From: Pseudomonas helleri
GTDB taxonomy: Bacteria; Pseudomonadota; Gammaproteobacteria; Pseudomonadales; Pseudomonadaceae
Direction: 5' to 3'
NCBI RefSeq assembly: GCF_001043025.1
Contig: NZ_JYLD01000018.1
Location: forward strand, 42,015-106,014
DNA length: 64,000 nucleotides
Below the pieces are notes generated by a model. That model saw only the letters and a program-made list of their open reading frames with translations, was not told where the DNA came from and did no database searches. Each line of letters begins with the position of its first letter. The first letter of the stretch is position 1. The position numbers and the translations under genes were made by a program. This document shows positions 41,241 to 49,413 of this stretch, one piece after another.

Positions 41241-44003
41241 ATGAAACACACCCTGAAAGAGTTCTTCGCAGGCTTTCTACGCACTCGCCACATTGGACGG
41301 CATTTTCGCCGTCTGGCATTGCTCGACAGCCTGACCAACACCACGGTCAGCCGTGAAGTACCGCCTACCCTGGCACAAACCCTGGTGGCTTCGGCCAACA
41401 CCGAAAGTGCGGCGTTGATCGACAAGCTCGGCACCCATACCGATGGCTTGAGTGAAGCTGAAGCACAGACACTGCGTGACCGCCACGGCCTCAACGAGAT
41501 TGAACACGAGCAGCCCCTCAGCCGCTGGGTGCACCTGTGGCACTGCTACAAAAACCCGTTCAACTTGCTGCTGACCTTGCTCGCGGCGGTCTCGCTGGCC
41601 ACCGACGACGTTCAGGCGGCAGTGGTCATCAGCACCATGGTGGTGCTGTCTACCCTGCTGCGTTTTTGGCAAGAAGCCCGTTCGAACAAAGCAGCCGACG
41701 CTCTCAAGGCGATGGTGAGTAACACCGCCACGGTCATGCGCCGGGACTTCAGCGCAGAAGCGTCACCGATGTTTGGCAAGTTCTATGGTGCAGCCCAGCT
41801 AATTAAAGGTGCGCAACGCATTGAGTTGCCGATCAAACAATTGGTTCCGGGTGACCTGATCGTGTTGTCGGCAGGGGACATGATCCCGGCCGATTGCCGG
41901 GTATTGAGCGCCAAGGATTTGTTTGTCAGCCAAGCGGCCATGACCGGTGAGTCGATGCCGGTGGAGAAGTTTGCGCATCACTCTGACAGCCAGACCATCA
42001 ACCCGCTGGAGCTGGAAAATATTTTGTTCATGGGCACCAACGTGGTGTCCGGTGCCGCCTCCGCTGTGGTCCTGACCACTGGTAATAACACTTACTTTGG
42101 TGCGCTGGCCCAGCGTGTCGGGGCCACCGATCGTGGACCGACTTCTTTTCAGACCGGGGTTAACAAAGTCAGCTGGTTGTTGATCCGCTTTATGTTTGTG
42201 ATGGCGCCGTTGGTGCTGTTCATCAATGGTTTTACCAAAGGTGACTGGACTGAAGCGTTGCTGTTCGCGCTGTCGGTGGCGGTGGGCCTGACCCCTGAAA
42301 TGCTGCCGATGATCGTGACCTCGACCCTGGCCAAGGGCGCGGTGTTTCTGTCGCGCAAAAAAGTCATCGTTAAACGTCTGGACGCTATCCAGAACTTTGG
42401 TGCGATGGACGTGCTGTGTACCGATAAAACCGGGACTCTGACCCAGGACAAAATCTTCCTGGCGCGCCATGTGGATGTGTGGGGTGAAGAGTCTGACGAC
42501 GTGCTGGAAATGGCCTACCTGAACAGTTACTACCAGACCGGCCTGAAAAACCTGCTGGACGTGGCGGTGCTGGAGCATGTGGAAGTGCACCGCGAATTGA
42601 ACGTGGGCACAGCGTTCAACAAGGTTGACGAGATTCCGTTCGACTTCACCCGCCGCCGTATGTCGGTGGTAGTCGCCGAGCAGGATCAGCCGCACCAGTT
42701 GATCTGCAAAGGCGCTGTCGAAGAAGTGCTGTCGGTGTGCAAGACCGTTCGCCACGGCGATCAGGAGGAAGCCCTCAGCGACGAGTTGCTGGCGCGTATT
42801 CGCCAGGTAACGGCGGCCTTCAACGAGGAAGGTTTGCGCGTGGTCGCGGTGGCTGCGCGTTCGATGGCTGCGGGCCGTGACACCTACAGCCTGGCAGATG
42901 AGCAGGAACTGACGCTGATCGGTTATGTTGCGTTCTTGGACCCGCCCAAAGAAAGCACTGCGCCTGCGCTCAAAGCGCTGGCCGAGCATGGTGTAGCGGT
43001 CAAAGTGCTGACCGGTGACAACGAACTGGTGACGGCCAAAATTTGCCGCGAAGTGGGCCTTGAGCAACAAGGCTTGCTGATGGGCAATGACATTGAGCGC
43101 ATGACTGACGCCGAGCTGGCGGTTGCGGTCGAGACCACTAACGTCTTTGCCAAGCTGACACCCACTCACAAGGAACGCATTGTCCGTTTGCTCAAGGCTA
43201 ACGGCCATGTGGTGGGCTTTATGGGCGACGGGATCAACGACGCCCCGGCGTTGCGCACTGCTGACATCGGGATTTCAGTGGACAGCGCGGTAGACATCGC
43301 CAAAGAAGCGGCCGACATCATTCTGTTGGAAAAAAGCCTGATGGTGCTGGAGGAGGGCGTGCTGGAAGGCCGTCGCACCTTCGCCAACATGCTCAAGTAC
43401 ATCAAAATGACCGCCAGCTCGAACTTCGGTAACGTGTTCTCGGTGTTGGTCGCCAGTGCGTTCATTCCGTTTCTGCCGATGTTGCCGATGCACCTGCTGG
43501 TACAAAACCTGCTGTACGACGTGTCTCAGATCGCGATTCCATTTGATAACGTCGATGACGAAATGCTGAAAAAACCACAACGCTGGCAGCCAGCGGATGT
43601 CGGACGTTTCATGCTGTTCTTCGGGCCCATCAGCTCGGTGTTTGACGTGCTGACCTTCGCCCTGATGTGGTACGTGTTCAAGGCCAATACCCCTGAGCAT
43701 CAAACCCTGTTCCAGTCGGGCTGGTTCGTGGTCGGGCTGCTGACGCAAACCCTGATTGTGCACATGATCCGCACACCGAAAATTCCGTTCCTGCAAAGCC
43801 GTGCAGCGACGCCGTTGATGGTGATGACCGGGGTGATCATGGCCATCGGTATTTTCCTGCCGATGGGGCCGCTGGCCAGCTACTTCAAACTGGAGGCGCT
43901 GCCACCGCTGTACTTCATTTTCCTGCCGGTGATTTTGCTGGCGTACATGGCGCTGACTCAAGCGGTTAAGGGCTTTTATATCCGTAAGTTTGGCTGGCAA
44001 TAA
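41241..44003 (+). CDS. mgtA: Magnesium-transporting P-type ATPase MgtA
   Basis: A 920-residue P3B-type ATPase that imports Mg2+ across the inner membrane under Mg2+ starvation. The phosphorylated aspartate is Asp395 in CTDKTGTLTQD. Also seen are the actuator TGES (AAMTGESMPVEKF), the hinge GDGINDAPALRTADIGIS, the MgtA-type membrane motif VGLTPEMLPMIVTSTLAKGA, and about ten transmembrane helices. It has GGAG before the ATG and a long leader (40644-41240) with several hairpins and two possible leader peptides. Confidence 0.94.
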   Translation: MKHTLKEFFAGFLRTRHIGRHFRRLALLDSLTNTTVSREVPPTLAQTLVASANTESAALIDKLGTHTDGLSEAEAQTLRDRHGLNEIEHEQPLSRWVHLWHCYKNPFNLLLTLLAAVSLATDDVQAAVVISTMVVLSTLLRFWQEARSNKAADALKAMVSNTATVMRRDFSAEASPMFGKFYGAAQLIKGAQRIELPIKQLVPGDLIVLSAGDMIPADCRVLSAKDLFVSQAAMTGESMPVEKFAHHSDSQTINPLELENILFMGTNVVSGAASAVVLTTGNNTYFGALAQRVGATDRGPTSFQTGVNKVSWLLIRFMFVMAPLVLFINGFTKGDWTEALLFALSVAVGLTPEMLPMIVTSTLAKGAVFLSRKKVIVKRLDAIQNFGAMDVLCTDKTGTLTQDKIFLARHVDVWGEESDDVLEMAYLNSYYQTGLKNLLDVAVLEHVEVHRELNVGTAFNKVDEIPFDFTRRRMSVVVAEQDQPHQLICKGAVEEVLSVCKTVRHGDQEEALSDELLARIRQVTAAFNEEGLRVVAVAARSMAAGRDTYSLADEQELTLIGYVAFLDPPKESTAPALKALAEHGVAVKVLTGDNELVTAKICREVGLEQQGLLMGNDIERMTDAELAVAVETTNVFAKLTPTHKERIVRLLKANGHVVGFMGDGINDAPALRTADIGISVDSAVDIAKEAADIILLEKSLMVLEEGVLEGRRTFANMLKYIKMTASSNFGNVFSVLVASAFIPFLPMLPMHLLVQNLLYDVSQIAIPFDNVDDEMLKKPQRWQPADVGRFMLFFGPISSVFDVLTFALMWYVFKANTPEHQTLFQSGWFVVGLLTQTLIVHMIRTPKIPFLQSRAATPLMVMTGVIMAIGIFLPMGPLASYFKLEALPPLYFIFLPVILLAYMALTQAVKGFYIRKFGWQ

Positions 44004-44017
44004 GGACTTTCAAAGCG

Positions 44018-44047
44018 TGGGCTGCGGCATGTAACGATCGCAGCCCA
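44018..44047 (+). terminator. Hairpin after mgtA
   Basis: TGGGCTGCG and CGCAGCCCA form a 9-base stem 14 bases after the mgtA stop. No U run follows, so it may be a weak terminator or an mRNA 3' stabiliser. Confidence 0.5.
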
Positions 44048-44088
44048 TGCCCCTTGGAGGCATTTAATCTCGGGCGCGCCCCATCATT

Positions 44089-44102
44089 TAAGAAATTTCC
44101 TA
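44089..44102. promoter_or_regulatory. BvgA-type inverted heptads, site 1
   Basis: TAAGAAA-TTTCCTA is an inverted heptad pair with no spacer and one mismatch, of the form bound by BvgA (consensus TTTCCTA-like heptads). TACTTTCCCTT follows at 44115-44125. The gap 44004-44355 has no gene other than this control region. Confidence 0.55.
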
Positions 44103-44224
44103 CATCCAGTGTGGTACTTTCCCTTCTCGTAAGTTGCACCCGAATGGCGATTATTCGCGGCTTGATTTCAATCGGGTATCGCGATGTTGCGTTCAAGTAG
44201 CGGTGAGGACGCACGGGAGGTTTG

Positions 44225-44238
44225 TAGGAAATATCCTA
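44225..44238. promoter_or_regulatory. BvgA-type inverted heptads, site 2
   Basis: TAGGAAA-TATCCTA, again an inverted heptad pair with one mismatch, followed by the same TACTTTCCCTT (44239-44249). It lies 118 bases before the response-regulator start and 136 bases (13 helical turns) from site 1. Confidence 0.6.
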
Positions 44239-44355
44239 TACTTTCCCTTGTATTCATAAGCATGTTAATCATGAGGAAGTTACGGAGTTATCTATTCAAA
44301 AAAATAGATAAAGCCGCCCACGTCCTGTTATTGGCAGTTTTTGGCAGGGGGTCAA

Positions 44356-44982
44356 ATGTATAAAGTCTTGATTGCCGATGATCACTCCTTGATTCGCACG
44401 GCTGTGCGACTGCTGTTGGAGAATCAGGGTTACACCGTCGTGGCCGAAGCGACTAACGGAATTGATACGGTGCAGTTGGCGCGCCAGCATGCGGTCGATC
44501 TGGTGGTACTGGACATCACCATGCCGGGTCTGGACGGTCTGGAGGTGATCAGCCGGATCAAGGCCTCAGGGCTGAGCTGCCGGATTTTGGTGCTGACCTC
44601 CCAAGCGGCGCTGTTTTATTCGCAGCGATGCATGAAGGCCGGTGCAGCAGGGTTCGTGACAAAAAATCAGGAGCTCAGTGAGTTGCAACGGGCGGTCAGA
44701 ACGATCATGGACGGTTATACGTTTTTCCCTAACTTGGCGATCAGTTCGGTTCGAAACAGTGATGCAACATTGACGGACATCGAGTTGATTGAAAGTTTAT
44801 CGGCCCGCGAGTTAACTATTTTGCAGCAACTTGCTCGAGGTATCAGTAATAAACAAATTGCACTGGATATGACCCTGAGCAGCAAGACAATCAGTACCTA
44901 TAAGGCACGGTTAATTGAAAAGTTAAACATGAAGTCAGTTGTTTATCTGGCAGAGTTTGCCAAACGTAATGGCTTGATTTAA
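44356..44982 (+). CDS. BvgA/EvgA-like response regulator
   Basis: A 208-residue NarL-family regulator. The receiver domain has the acidic pair in LIADDHSLIR, phospho-acceptor Asp in LVVLDITMPGLDGLEV and Lys in GFVTKNQEL. The C-terminal LuxR-type helix-turn-helix is LSARELTILQQLARGISNKQIALDMTLSSKTISTYKARL. Start ATG at 44356 after AGGGGG. The next gene, a BvgS-like hybrid kinase, begins directly after its stop, so the pair forms a phosphorelay. Two heptad-type operators upstream suggest autoregulation. Confidence 0.88.
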   Translation: MYKVLIADDHSLIRTAVRLLLENQGYTVVAEATNGIDTVQLARQHAVDLVVLDITMPGLDGLEVISRIKASGLSCRILVLTSQAALFYSQRCMKAGAAGFVTKNQELSELQRAVRTIMDGYTFFPNLAISSVRNSDATLTDIELIESLSARELTILQQLARGISNKQIALDMTLSSKTISTYKARLIEKLNMKSVVYLAEFAKRNGLI

Positions 44983-47900
44983 ATGAAGCTTTTTGTGCGG
45001 CACGGGCTGTTGATCGTGTCGCTGGTTCTGGGATGGCCTTACGCACTGGCGCAGCCGACGGTGCAGTCGTTGCAGTTGTTGGGCCGCTCAAATGTTGAAG
45101 CCTACAGCGTGGTGCTTGAGGCGCCCGACTGGCAATGGCTTAAACAGCACGACACCTTGCGGCTGGGCATTTCGGCACCGGATTACGCACCCTTTGACAT
45201 GACCGGTAATGATCAGGACTTTGAAGGGCTGACGGCGGATTACATGCAGCTACTGTCCGAGTTGTTGCACGTTAATGTTGACGTTAAACGGTATGCCTCA
45301 AGGGCGCTGGCGATAAACGCGCTCAAGCGCGGCGAGCTGGACTTGCTGAGCAGCGCCAACGGCTTTGAAGCGCAAGATCGCGCACTGGTGCTGAGCCAGG
45401 CCTATGCCGACGACTCGCCCACGCTGGTAACGCGCAGCGCTAACCAACCGGTGATGCCGGCTGATCTGGCAGGCAAGCGCTTGGCCATGCTAGATCACTA
45501 TTTGCCGCCGCAAGAAGTCCGGGCGTTTTACCCCAAGGCCGAGTTGCAGCTTTATCCCTCAACACTGAGTGCTATTGGCGCTGTGGCGTTTGGTCAGGCT
45601 GATGCTTACCTGGGGGACTTCATCAGCGCCAACTACCTGATCAATAAGAACTACCTCAACAATGTGCAATTGGCCGACTTCTCGCGCATCGATGTCAGCC
45701 CTTTTGCGTTTGCACTGGCGCGCGATAACGCCCGGTTGCTGCGTATAGTCAATGCAGGGCTGGCGGCGATTCCGGCCAGTGAGCGGATGACGATTCTGCG
45801 CCGCTGGAGTTCGGAAGGGCCGCAAGTGAGTAGCCATTCGCGGCTGAACCTGACCGCCAGTGAACAGCGTTGGCTGGATGCGCATCCGCGTCTGCGGGTG
45901 GCGATCAATGATCAATACTTGCCGCTGTCGTTTATTGACGAGCAGGGTGTGTTTAAAGGCGTCAGTGCCGATGTGCTGTTTAATATCAGCGCGCGCACCG
46001 GCATTGAGTTCGAGGTGGTTAAAGGCCACTCGGTGCAGGACCTGATCAGTCTAGTCAGCAGCGGCAAAGCCGATGTTATCGGCGCCTTCACCCCTAGCGT
46101 CTATCGCGAAGCGCAGTTGCTGTTTACCCGGCCTTATCTGACCACGCCGTTTGTGCTGGTGACCTCTACCCGACTTGAGAGCCCTGACACGCTGGATGAG
46201 ATGGCGGGGCAACGCCTGGTACTGGTGCGAGGCAATGTGTTGCGCGAGTTTGTATTGCGGCACTACCCCCGCATCCAATTGCTGGAGGCAGACAACGCTG
46301 CCGATGCCATGGCGATGGTGGTTGCAGGCAAGGCGGATGGCGCCATCAACGCATTGATCAGTGCGCGCTACATGATTTCGCGGCGTTTTAACGGGCAGTT
46401 GCACATCACCAGTACGGTGGGCACTCAGCCCGCACAGATCGGTTTTGCCACCGCGCGCGATGCACCTGAACTGCATGGGATTCTGGACAAGGCGTTGCTG
46501 AGTATTTCTCCTGAAGACATGAGCGTGCTGACCAATCGCTGGCGCGACGACTCGCCGGAGAGCGAAAGTTATTGGTTGCGTAATCGGGCTGCGATTCTCC
46601 AGGGCTTTGCCATTGCGGCAGTGCTGCTGTTGCTCGCGTTTGGCTGGATTGCCTATTTGCGTCGCAGTGTCGCCAGGCGCCAGCAATTGCTGGAGCAAGT
46701 GCAAATTGCCAAGCAACAGGCCGATGAGGCGAACCGCGCCAAAACCACGTTTTTAGCCACCATGAGCCATGAAATCCGCACGCCCATGAATGCGGTGATC
46801 GGCATGCTTGAGCTGGCGATGAAAAAAGCTGATCAGGGCGTGATGGACCGGCTGGCCATTGAAGTGGCGTCGGGGGCTGCTCGCGAATTGCTGGAGTTGA
46901 TCGGCGATATTCTGGACATCGCCCGCATTGAGTCCGGGCATCTGTCATTGAGCCCCAAGCGCGCCAATGTGCAGGCGTTGGTGATGTCGGTCGTGCGTAT
47001 GTTTGATGGTTTGGCCCGGCAGAAACATCTGAGCCTAGTGTATGAACCCGCTATATCGGCGGCGGATATCGACGTGTTGATCGACCCAATGCGCTTTAAA
47101 CAGATTGTTTCCAATGTGCTGAGCAATGCCATCAAGTTTACCGAGCAGGGTGAAGTCCGCCTGACGTTGACCTTGCAGCCTCACCCTGACGGGTCGCAGG
47201 TAGCGATTGGTATACGGGTTGATGACACCGGAGCAGGCATTGGCGAGGAGGATCTGCGTCGACTGTTTAGCCCGTTTGTTCAGGCCAGCAACAATCATCA
47301 ATCGGCGCGCAGTGGCTCAGGGCTGGGGCTGGTGATTTGCCGCACGCTCTGCGAAATGATGGGCGGGACGATTCAGATGAGCAGTGAGCCGGGCACAGGC
47401 ACCCACGTTGATATCAGCCTCAACGTGACGCGCCTTGAACCCGATGCCGGGCTGGCCGATGACGAGGTAGAAGGGGTGGCCTCGCCGGGCTCGATGAGCA
47501 TTCTGGTGGTGGACGACTACCCGGCCAACCGGGTGCTGCTGGCTCAACAATTGAGTTACCTGGGGCACCGCGTCATTGATGCCGAGAACGGTGCCCAAGG
47601 CCTGGCGGCGTGGCGCGCGGGCAGGTTTAACGTGGTTATTACCGATTGCAACATGCCGGTCATGAATGGCTACGATTTGGCCCGCGCCATACGCAGCGAT
47701 GAGGCCGTGCGGGCGATTGATCCATGCCTTGTTTTGGGCCTGACAGCCAATGCCCAGCCAGAAGAAATTGAACGTTGTCGGCAAGCAGGGATGGATCAGT
47801 GTCTGTTCAAGCCGATCAGCCTGCAGGACTTGAGTCTGTGCCTGGCCGCCGGAACTCCTGGCCTTGAAAGCGTGTCTTACGCCGAACCTCTTGCCGAGGG

Positions 47901-48252
47901 CAGCGATGAAATTGACTTGGCCTACCTCCAACAATTGGCTCAGTGCGATGACGCGCTGGTGCATCAGTTGCTGACGGATATGGCCGTCAGCACCGATGAG
48001 GATCTTGCGCAGTTGATGCAGCTTTTTGTCAGCGATGATTTTGAAGGGCTGGCTGCGCTGGCGCACAAGATCAAAGGCGGCGTTGCCCTGGTCCAGGCCA
48101 AAGGCTTGATGCGTTGTTGCGAGCAACTTGAGGCCGCGTGCGCATTGGGCGATCCGCCGTTAATCCTTCCGTGTGTGGATGCGTTGCATGCAGAGATGGA
48201 GCGCTTTGCCCAGGCACTGGAGGAGCATATGCAGCATCAGGGAACGCAGTGA
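44983..48252 (+). CDS. BvgS/EvgS-like hybrid sensor histidine kinase
   Basis: A 1089-residue unorthodox kinase. A signal peptide (residues 1-23) precedes two tandem periplasmic SBP_bac_3 (Venus-flytrap) domains (about 45-275 and 290-520), a transmembrane helix near 540 (GFAIAAVLLLLAFGWIAYL) and a short coiled linker without a PAS domain. Next come HisKA with His596 in ATMSHEIRTPMN, an ATPase domain (DDTGAGIGEEDLRRLFSPF, SGSGLGLVICRTL), a receiver with Asp888 in ITDCNMPVMNG, and a C-terminal Hpt domain with His1028 in LAHKIKGG. The full His-Asp-His relay would feed the regulator at 44356. The ligand is unknown. Confidence 0.92.
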   Translation: MKLFVRHGLLIVSLVLGWPYALAQPTVQSLQLLGRSNVEAYSVVLEAPDWQWLKQHDTLRLGISAPDYAPFDMTGNDQDFEGLTADYMQLLSELLHVNVDVKRYASRALAINALKRGELDLLSSANGFEAQDRALVLSQAYADDSPTLVTRSANQPVMPADLAGKRLAMLDHYLPPQEVRAFYPKAELQLYPSTLSAIGAVAFGQADAYLGDFISANYLINKNYLNNVQLADFSRIDVSPFAFALARDNARLLRIVNAGLAAIPASERMTILRRWSSEGPQVSSHSRLNLTASEQRWLDAHPRLRVAINDQYLPLSFIDEQGVFKGVSADVLFNISARTGIEFEVVKGHSVQDLISLVSSGKADVIGAFTPSVYREAQLLFTRPYLTTPFVLVTSTRLESPDTLDEMAGQRLVLVRGNVLREFVLRHYPRIQLLEADNAADAMAMVVAGKADGAINALISARYMISRRFNGQLHITSTVGTQPAQIGFATARDAPELHGILDKALLSISPEDMSVLTNRWRDDSPESESYWLRNRAAILQGFAIAAVLLLLAFGWIAYLRRSVARRQQLLEQVQIAKQQADEANRAKTTFLATMSHEIRTPMNAVIGMLELAMKKADQGVMDRLAIEVASGAARELLELIGDILDIARIESGHLSLSPKRANVQALVMSVVRMFDGLARQKHLSLVYEPAISAADIDVLIDPMRFKQIVSNVLSNAIKFTEQGEVRLTLTLQPHPDGSQVAIGIRVDDTGAGIGEEDLRRLFSPFVQASNNHQSARSGSGLGLVICRTLCEMMGGTIQMSSEPGTGTHVDISLNVTRLEPDAGLADDEVEGVASPGSMSILVVDDYPANRVLLAQQLSYLGHRVIDAENGAQGLAAWRAGRFNVVITDCNMPVMNGYDLARAIRSDEAVRAIDPCLVLGLTANAQPEEIERCRQAGMDQCLFKPISLQDLSLCLAAGTPGLESVSYAEPLAEGSDEIDLAYLQQLAQCDDALVHQLLTDMAVSTDEDLAQLMQLFVSDDFEGLAALAHKIKGGVALVQAKGLMRCCEQLEAACALGDPPLILPCVDALHAEMERFAQALEEHMQHQGTQ

Positions 48253-48364
48253 TCCGCAGACAAGCGGTGCCTTGAAAAACAGGGCACGCCACCTATTAAT
48301 CGTTGAACCGGGCTGTTTTGTTTAAACATTCAACGCAACGACGTGTGACGACGGTTAAAGCACT

Positions 48365-48694
48365 ATGCCGAATAAGTCTTTACGAATATTGATCGCTGAC
48401 TCCGATACCGAGCAGGCGTTAAAAATAGACAGGGCGCTCAATCTGGCGGGATACCACCGGGTCGCCCCTCTGCGCGCAGTTGATGCGCTAAAAGGGCTTC
48501 GCGACGCCAAACCTGGTGAGTTCGACTTGCTTTTGATCAGCCAGAAAATGGCCGGTGGTCCGGCTGTCGATGCAGCGCAATACCACCGCGACAACGCGCA
48601 GTTTCGGCATATCCGCATTTATCAGGATGCCGACGCGCTGGCCGCGAATATTGTTGAACTGATGCAGAGCATTGACCCGCCAAAGCGCCCTTGA
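48365..48694 (+). CDS. Degenerate stand-alone receiver protein
   Basis: A 109-residue protein with the first half of a receiver fold (SLRILIADSDTEQALKIDRALNLAGYH, acidic pair kept). Where the phospho-acceptor Asp should stand it reads DLLLISQKMAGG, with Ser instead, and the usual Thr and Lys motifs are not recognisable. It follows the hybrid kinase by 112 bases and may be a non-phosphorylatable partner or a decaying domain. No strong ribosome site is seen. Confidence 0.65.
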   Translation: MPNKSLRILIADSDTEQALKIDRALNLAGYHRVAPLRAVDALKGLRDAKPGEFDLLLISQKMAGGPAVDAAQYHRDNAQFRHIRIYQDADALAANIVELMQSIDPPKRP

Positions 48695-48776
48695 GACGAA
48701 TACTTGTTTGCGTCACTGCTGGCACGCTAAGGTCGCAGGCTATCAAAATAAAATCAGACCTTGGGGAAGATGCGCG

Positions 48777-49262
48777 ATGTCGCAAGTGGTAATCGTACAA
48801 GCAAACTATACGGACCCGGTTCATGCTCAAGCACTGCGAGATGTTTTGAACCACTACGCGCAGGACCCGATGGGTGGTGGCGAGGCGTTATCAGCCCAGG
48901 TGCTGGAACAACTGCCGGGCGAGTTGGCCAAGCGTGCACATGCATTCAGCGTGCTGGCTTTTGTGGATAGCCAGGCCGCCGGGCTGGTTAACTGTTTTGA
49001 AGGTTTTTCGACGTTTGCCGGGAAGCCGCTGGTCAACGTGCACGACGTGTCAGTGGTCGATACCTACCGTGGCTTGGGCCTGAGCCAAAAAATGCTGGAC
49101 AAGGTCGAGGCCATTGCGCGGGAGCGCGGCTGCTGCAAAATCACCCTCGAAGTTCTCGAGGGCAACCCTGTGGCTCAGGGTTCTTACCGCAAATTCGGGT
49201 TTAGCGCAGGGCAACTGGACCCGGCCCACGGGCGTATGCTGTTTTGGAACAAGCCGCTGTAA
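48777..49262 (+). CDS. GNAT-family N-acetyltransferase
   Basis: A 161-residue acetyltransferase with the acetyl-CoA loop in VVDTYRGLGLSQKMLDKVEAIARERG and the late EVLEGNPVAQGSYRKFGF strand-helix. GGGGAAG precedes the ATG at 48777, chosen over a frame extension to 48672. It is 82 bases after the degenerate receiver and may be in its own transcription unit. Substrate unknown. Confidence 0.83.
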   Translation: MSQVVIVQANYTDPVHAQALRDVLNHYAQDPMGGGEALSAQVLEQLPGELAKRAHAFSVLAFVDSQAAGLVNCFEGFSTFAGKPLVNVHDVSVVDTYRGLGLSQKMLDKVEAIARERGCCKITLEVLEGNPVAQGSYRKFGFSAGQLDPAHGRMLFWNKPL

Positions 49263-49300
49263 CAGCGCGATGCTGTTCTTTTGAGCGATATTTTGCGCCT

Positions 49301-49398
49301 GTGGGAGCGGGCTTGCTCGCGATGGTCTTCAGAGCACCTGATTTACTCAGTTAATACGCGTCATTGTTAACGACCATAGCGAGCAAGCCCGCTCCCAC
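49301..49398. repeat. REPIN, GTGGGAGCGGGCTTGCTCGC family
   Basis: Arms 49301-49327 and 49372-49398 (GTGGGAGCGGGCTTGCTCGC and complement, both continuing into GACCAT/ATGGTC) enclose about 44 bases. Second member of the family seen at 3520. It separates two convergent genes. Confidence 0.85.
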
Positions 49399-49413
49399 TT
49401 TGAGTAGCATCTA

